Assembly: GCA_030589835.1 (NCBI GenBank) | Contig: JAUUZS010000047.1 | Span: 1 to 13,268, forward strand | Source of the DNA: Cyclobacteriaceae bacterium | GTDB lineage: Bacteria; Bacteroidota; Bacteroidia; Cytophagales; Cyclobacteriaceae | Length of the DNA: 13,268 nt | Direction of reading: 5' to 3' | Part shown: positions 9,719 through 13,268 of the stretch, piece by piece | How the letters are laid out: each line of letters begins with the position of its first letter | How positions within the stretch are numbered: position 1 is the stretch's first letter | Notes under the pieces: model-generated | Told to the model about the DNA's origin: nothing | What the model saw: only the letters and a program-made list of their open reading frames with translations | Database searches by the model: none | Position numbers and translations under genes: made by a program

Positions 9719-9852
9719 GGTCGTTCATTTCTTTTCCTTGATGAAAAGAAACGAACCAAAGAAAAATCAAGCCAAAATAATGCTGCCACCCCCGATCCCC
9801 ACACACCCTCGCTGTTTTGCCGGGCTGCCGCGCCTGAAGTAGAGATTTTAAT
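9719..9852. repeat. Bacteroidota-type interspersed hairpin repeat
   Basis: TTCATTTCTTTTC (9724-9736) pairs with GAAAAGAAACGAA (9743-9755) with one mismatch around a six-base loop. An A-rich run and then an abrupt GC-rich stretch (about 9783-9838) follow in an otherwise AT-rich region. An open frame through it would read ERKEKSSQNNAATP-like text, similar to spurious short proteins I recall from many Bacteroidota genomes that stem from an interspersed DNA repeat. I therefore call repeat rather than gene; the outer limits are approximate. Confidence 0.45.
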
Positions 9853-9865
9853 CCGATCAGAATAA

Positions 9866-10016
9866 GAACAATAAGTGTGAGCCAGTAGGTTTGAATGCCA
9901 TCGGGAGGTGATACAAACCGTGTTTCAAGAAAGGCGACACGAGATTACATATGCTACATACACAACATCCAAACGAACAACATGTTGGTTAGTTTATTTT
10001 CTTAAGTGCCTAGTTG
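9866..10016. other. Region 3' of the PorP/SprF-like gene
   Basis: No gene is visible. A perfect 10-bp palindrome, CAACATGTTG (9978-9987), lies about 30 bp beyond the stop, and CTAGTTGCTAG (10010-10020) overlaps the stop codon. Neither is followed by a convincing T run on the minus strand, so I do not call a terminator. Confidence 0.35.
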
Positions 10017-11042
10017 CTAGAATTTAGGACAAGGAAGCTTTCTTACATTTTTTGGTGGTTTTCTCGGATCACCAAGAAAGAATTCATAGCGAATGGAAAC
10101 CTCATGGGCTCCACCTGTCGAGATGCCAAGTTGTGAAAGGGTGTAGTCAAAGCTATAACCAATATGAAGTCCGTTACTGGAAATTCCTGAAAGAAAAATC
10201 AAGGATTCGTGATTGCTAATGCCACCAACGGGCTTGAAGGGCAGCCCGCGATACCAGGTGCCAAAAACAAAAGGCTCATAAGTAAAATAGAGCCCGGCAT
10301 CTAGCTGCGAAAATTGGCCTTGCAGTTTGTATTGCATGGTAGGAGTGACGCTAATATCCCGGAACCCGCCCGGAAAGGTATAGTCAGTTTGTGTAGGCAA
10401 CAATATTTTATATCCTATGTGGGCTGAATATTTACGTTCCAGTAAGCTTTCACTGCCGATCAATGTATTTATTGGGGTTAACAAATGACTTGCGGCAAAT
10501 CCTACCCAAAATTTGTCGGAATGCAGCAATGCCCCTGCCCCAATGTCCCAATAATTATTTGCAAATCCAGAATTAATTATATTGTCGTCGGTAAAATCTT
10601 TGAATTGACCATTAAAATCCAGTTGGTCGCCAAAAGTCAAATTTGACACATCTATGCCCTGCATGGTATAGGAGCCTTCCATACCTGTGCGTAAGATCAA
10701 TCCATCAGTAATTCTGAGCTGGTATGCATATTGCAATGCAACACTATGGGTCCTCAAACCCGCTAACCCTTCTAAATCTGACATCAGCAATATTCCAACT
10801 CCACTATTATAATCACTGATATAATAATCAAAAAAGCCAGAATAGGTGACAAATTTAGTGGGATATGCTGGCCATTGATTCCGGTAGTTTATACCTGCCC
10901 GGGCCAATTCAGAAGAACCGGCAAAAGCAGGGTTCAGATAAAGAGGCGCAGCATAAAACTGAGAAAACTGCGGATCCTGAGCTTTTGATTGCGTGGCAAG
11001 GCCGAAAAATATTAGAAAAATGACCGTGTAACTTTTTGACAT
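10017..11042 (-). CDS. PorP/SprF family type IX secretion system membrane protein
   Basis: The 341-residue product belongs to the PorP/SprF family, predicted outer-membrane beta-barrels linked to type IX secretion and gliding in Bacteroidota. SprF is required for surface delivery of the giant adhesin SprB, and paralogs usually sit beside their own large secreted partner. A signal peptide covers residues 1-21 (YTVIFLIFFGLATQSKA). The mature start QDPQFSQFYAAPLYLNPAFAG (22-42, family hallmark) follows at once, and the protein ends in the typical CPKF. The mid region shows alternating aromatic strands such as NYWDIGAGALLHSDKFWVGF. The start is the ATG at 11040-11042. A large secreted PKD-type protein is transcribed divergently 205 bp away, and I infer that it is the cognate substrate. 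Assignment as the T9SS core PorP itself is unlikely, given the SprB-like neighbour and the absence of porK/L/M/N genes. Confidence 0.92.
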   Translation of the reverse strand: MSKSYTVIFLIFFGLATQSKAQDPQFSQFYAAPLYLNPAFAGSSELARAGINYRNQWPAYPTKFVTYSGFFDYYISDYNSGVGILLMSDLEGLAGLRTHSVALQYAYQLRITDGLILRTGMEGSYTMQGIDVSNLTFGDQLDFNGQFKDFTDDNIINSGFANNYWDIGAGALLHSDKFWVGFAASHLLTPINTLIGSESLLERKYSAHIGYKILLPTQTDYTFPGGFRDISVTPTMQYKLQGQFSQLDAGLYFTYEPFVFGTWYRGLPFKPVGGISNHESLIFLSGISSNGLHIGYSFDYTLSQLGISTGGAHEVSIRYEFFLGDPRKPPKNVRKLPCPKF

Positions 11043-11247
11043 TCAGTAATTATATTAATGATAAATAAAGCAAAAGGGCTTAAATATAAAAGTAGGACGT
11101 TACAAATACACTTTTATTGCATTTTTTATTATTTCTTGCGTAATATTAGATCGAGCCAAACTACAAGAAAATAGTTATTAAAACATACGATTTAAAGTAT
11201 TAATTTCGTATTTAGTATTATAATATATTGGAAACTTACAAATTCTT
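11043..11247. promoter_or_regulatory. Shared divergent promoter region
   Basis: This very AT-rich 205-bp spacer must hold the promoters of both the PorP/SprF-like gene and the large secreted protein. Near-consensus -7 boxes are present (TAATTTCG at 11201-11208 on plus; TGTATTTG on minus near 11110), each with one mismatch, so no exact promoter is called. The arrangement suits co-regulation. Confidence 0.5.
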
Positions 11248-13268
11248 ATGAAAGAATGCTTAAGATTAATAATGGATAACGATAAGTCTTATCTGTTTAT
11301 GCTTCTTTTTCTTTTCCTGTCGCCATTTGTTAAAAGCCAGGACTATACACAGCACAATTGGTATTTCGGCAACTCACCTTATGGTATATTATTCAATAAA
11401 TCAGATGATCTTGCAAATCAGACGGATATGCAAGCCACACCATTTGGCAATGGCGCCTCAGCAGTGGCATCAGATCGGATTTCTGGCGATTTGTTATTTT
11501 ATACTGACGGTGAATATGTCTATGATGGCACACACACGCAAATGTTAGGGTGGACTGGTTTGAATGGAAATACCTCATCAAACCAAAGTGTGGCCCTAAG
11601 CCCAAGGCCTAATTCTCCCGGATCGTATTATATATTTACCAATACCGCTAATTATCCGGCTCCTGGAGGTGTTTTTTTTAGCACAGTAAATATGAATTCA
11701 CCGGGCAATGCCACCAACCCACAACCTCCTCTAGGGGAGGTGACATCTGAAAATTTGGCGGCTTTTGCAGTGCCTACCCAAGTGAACCCGGGAATGTTGG
11801 TATTCGAAGTAGGAAATGACCCATACTTCTATTTTTTATTAATTCAGGATGCGACAAGTGGTGACTACAAACTATATCGCATCGATGGAAATAACCGGGT
11901 TTTGATAAAAACTGTGTCAAACCCATCAACTATTATAGCAGCAAATTTCTCTTATCATCCTCAGTCGGGCCAAATAGCGGTTTCTCCAATTAACCAGGGG
12001 GCAAACATTCAAATATTGCAATTCGATCCTTCAGTCGATACTCTGGGTATTGTTCGGGAGATTCCGAATTCTGGTAATTTTGATACTTCAAACGAGGCAA
12101 TCTACGACACGGAATTTTCGCCTGATGGCTCAAAGCTGTTTATATCCAGGCATGGAGATGGAATTCAACCAGGAATGCTCTACAGATATGCTCTTAGCGA
12201 TTCCCTGGCCTCACTTGATCAGGTAAATCCTAATTCATTATTTAGAAGTTTTGGCCTTCAATCGGCACCTGATAGAGGAATTTATCATTTATATCAGGAA
12301 AATAACGGTGGTCCGACACAGGTTGGGCGAATCACAAATCCCAATGATACCTTGCTCGCGAACATCGTGTACGAGATGGTGGCATTAGGCAATGACGATT
12401 ATGCAAGCAGCCAATTTTCAGCGTTTGCACCCCCGGCACCGATTACTTTTTTTCCCAATACCTTCGAGATTGTTAATCAAAATACTTGCGAGCGTTCTCC
12501 TACCAAGTTTTTTCCTGATTTTGACCCACCGGCTGATTTCTACCGATGGGATTTCGGAGAGGTCGGCTCGGCCACTAACAATTCAAATATGATCGCCCCA
12601 ATCCATACCTATGCGGCTCCGGGAAGCTATCAAGTGACCCTTATTGCCGGCATCAATGGTTCTGTTGACTCTGTCACTCAATTCGTGAATGTGATTGCAA
12701 TGCCTGACTCTGTTGATTTGGGACAAGATACGGTGATATGTCCCGGAGAAACTCTTGTATTGGATGCCGGGCCAAACGGGCAGATTTATCGCTGGAGTAC
12801 CGGGGAATCAGGGCAAACCATAACAATCGATTCATCCGATGTCACGGGATATATTTGGGTAGTAGCAGACTATGGTGCATGTAGCTCTTATGACGGGATA
12901 AATGTTGAGGAATATGGAGAACAGGTACAAATAGCCAATTATTGGTATTTCGGAAACAATGCAGGAATCAACTTCAATGAACTACCTCCCGTCGCGGTAT
13001 CGGATGGCATGCTGGTTGCACCTGAAGGGGCGGCATCTATTTCGGAGCGAAATGGTGATAATCTGTTTTATACTGACGGCGTAATCGTTTACGATCAGGA
13101 CCATAACCAGATGTTTAATGGGGGAGATATTGGTGGGGAGAACAATTCTACCCAATCATCCATAATTATTCCCTATCCAAATGATGAGACGCTGTTTTAT
13201 ATTTTCACCACGAAGTCTGTATATAACCCTTCAAGTGATTATGTGTTGAGTTATTCAGTCGTAGATAT
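11248..13268 (+). CDS. Large secreted multidomain protein (PKD/Ig-like, gliding or T9SS substrate type), 3' end outside window
   Basis: The frame is open from the ATG at 11248 to the window end: 673 complete residues, no stop, so the gene is truncated by the window. A signal peptide fits residues 1-30 (hydrophobic MLLFLFLSPFVKS core, cleavage before Q31); a second ATG at 11272 (M9) would give a more typical signal peptide. Residues ~37-410 form a predicted beta-propeller-like region opening with NWYFGN (37-42), LLFYTDG (82-88) and YYIFT (127-131). A PKD domain follows (YRWDFG 432-437, HTYAAPGSYQVTLI), then an Ig-like module (LGQDTVICPGETLVLDAG, YRWSTG). A second propeller-like module begins at YWYFGNNAGINF (565-576) with LFYTDG (606-611) and YIFT (651-654), so the architecture is duplicated. 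Such proteins are usually very long and end in a T9SS sorting domain, which would lie downstream. It is probably exported with the help of the divergent PorP/SprF-like protein; an adhesin role is inferred. Confidence 0.9.
   Translation, partial: MKECLRLIMDNDKSYLFMLLFLFLSPFVKSQDYTQHNWYFGNSPYGILFNKSDDLANQTDMQATPFGNGASAVASDRISGDLLFYTDGEYVYDGTHTQMLGWTGLNGNTSSNQSVALSPRPNSPGSYYIFTNTANYPAPGGVFFSTVNMNSPGNATNPQPPLGEVTSENLAAFAVPTQVNPGMLVFEVGNDPYFYFLLIQDATSGDYKLYRIDGNNRVLIKTVSNPSTIIAANFSYHPQSGQIAVSPINQGANIQILQFDPSVDTLGIVREIPNSGNFDTSNEAIYDTEFSPDGSKLFISRHGDGIQPGMLYRYALSDSLASLDQVNPNSLFRSFGLQSAPDRGIYHLYQENNGGPTQVGRITNPNDTLLANIVYEMVALGNDDYASSQFSAFAPPAPITFFPNTFEIVNQNTCERSPTKFFPDFDPPADFYRWDFGEVGSATNNSNMIAPIHTYAAPGSYQVTLIAGINGSVDSVTQFVNVIAMPDSVDLGQDTVICPGETLVLDAGPNGQIYRWSTGESGQTITIDSSDVTGYIWVVADYGACSSYDGINVEEYGEQVQIANYWYFGNNAGINFNELPPVAVSDGMLVAPEGAASISERNGDNLFYTDGVIVYDQDHNQMFNGGDIGGENNSTQSSIIIPYPNDETLFYIFTTKSVYNPSSDYVLSYSVVD

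Noticed and set aside
9674..9865. Apparent 63-codon plus-strand ORF in the M48-PorP gap
   Set aside because: It runs through a hairpin repeat and a GC-rich island, has no start context or recognisable domain, and its text resembles spurious proteins derived from interspersed Bacteroidota repeats.
9978..9987. CAACATGTTG palindrome as a terminator for the PorP/SprF-like gene
   Set aside because: The stem is too short to form a proper hairpin and is not followed by a T run on the minus strand.
11201..11208. TAATTTCG as the -7 box of the large secreted-protein gene
   Set aside because: It has one mismatch at a conserved position and no TTG at the -33 spacing; in DNA this AT-rich such matches arise by chance.

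Overview
The window looks like chromosome from a Bacteroidota bacterium, most likely a Cytophagales-type gliding or type IX secretion (T9SS) lineage. The evidence is a PorP/SprF-family protein beside a large secreted PKD/Ig-like repeat protein, starts without clear Shine-Dalgarno sites, one good Bacteroidota -7 box (TAnnTTTG) and AT-rich DNA. The order-level placement is inference; no rRNA or other phylogenetic marker is present.

Layout, left to right. (1) 1-495: 3' end of a plus-strand uroporphyrinogen-decarboxylase-family gene. A palindromic repeat starts at its stop codon, and a rho-independent terminator follows. (2) 890-3118: a complete monomeric NADP-isocitrate dehydrogenase with every active-site residue I could map conserved. 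(3) 3133-4290: a duplicated intergenic segment flanks a small DUF4160/DUF2442 pair. The DUF4160 gene has an in-frame stop, and both repeat copies carry a bidirectional-looking terminator. (4) 4304-9469: a minus-strand block read in the order M48 CAAX-type protease, MATE efflux protein (21 bp gap, probable operon, TTG start), then a PiT phosphate transporter with a PhoU-like tail. A 171 bp palindromic element with perfect 23 bp terminal inverted repeats lies between the MATE and PiT genes. (5) 9470-10016: gene-free stretch with a hairpin-bearing repeat. (6) 10017-11042 (minus) and 11248-end (plus): a divergent pair of a PorP/SprF-like outer-membrane protein and a large secreted multidomain protein that runs off the window.

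Functionally, the left and middle genes are housekeeping and membrane-transport genes. The right end is a cell-surface locus, in which PorP/SprF proteins typically help export or anchor a neighbouring giant T9SS substrate. Nothing here forms a clear novel defence or metabolic system. The most interesting structures are non-coding: two palindromic elements sharing a terminal sequence but with different cores, and the long direct repeats around the DUF4160/DUF2442 module.
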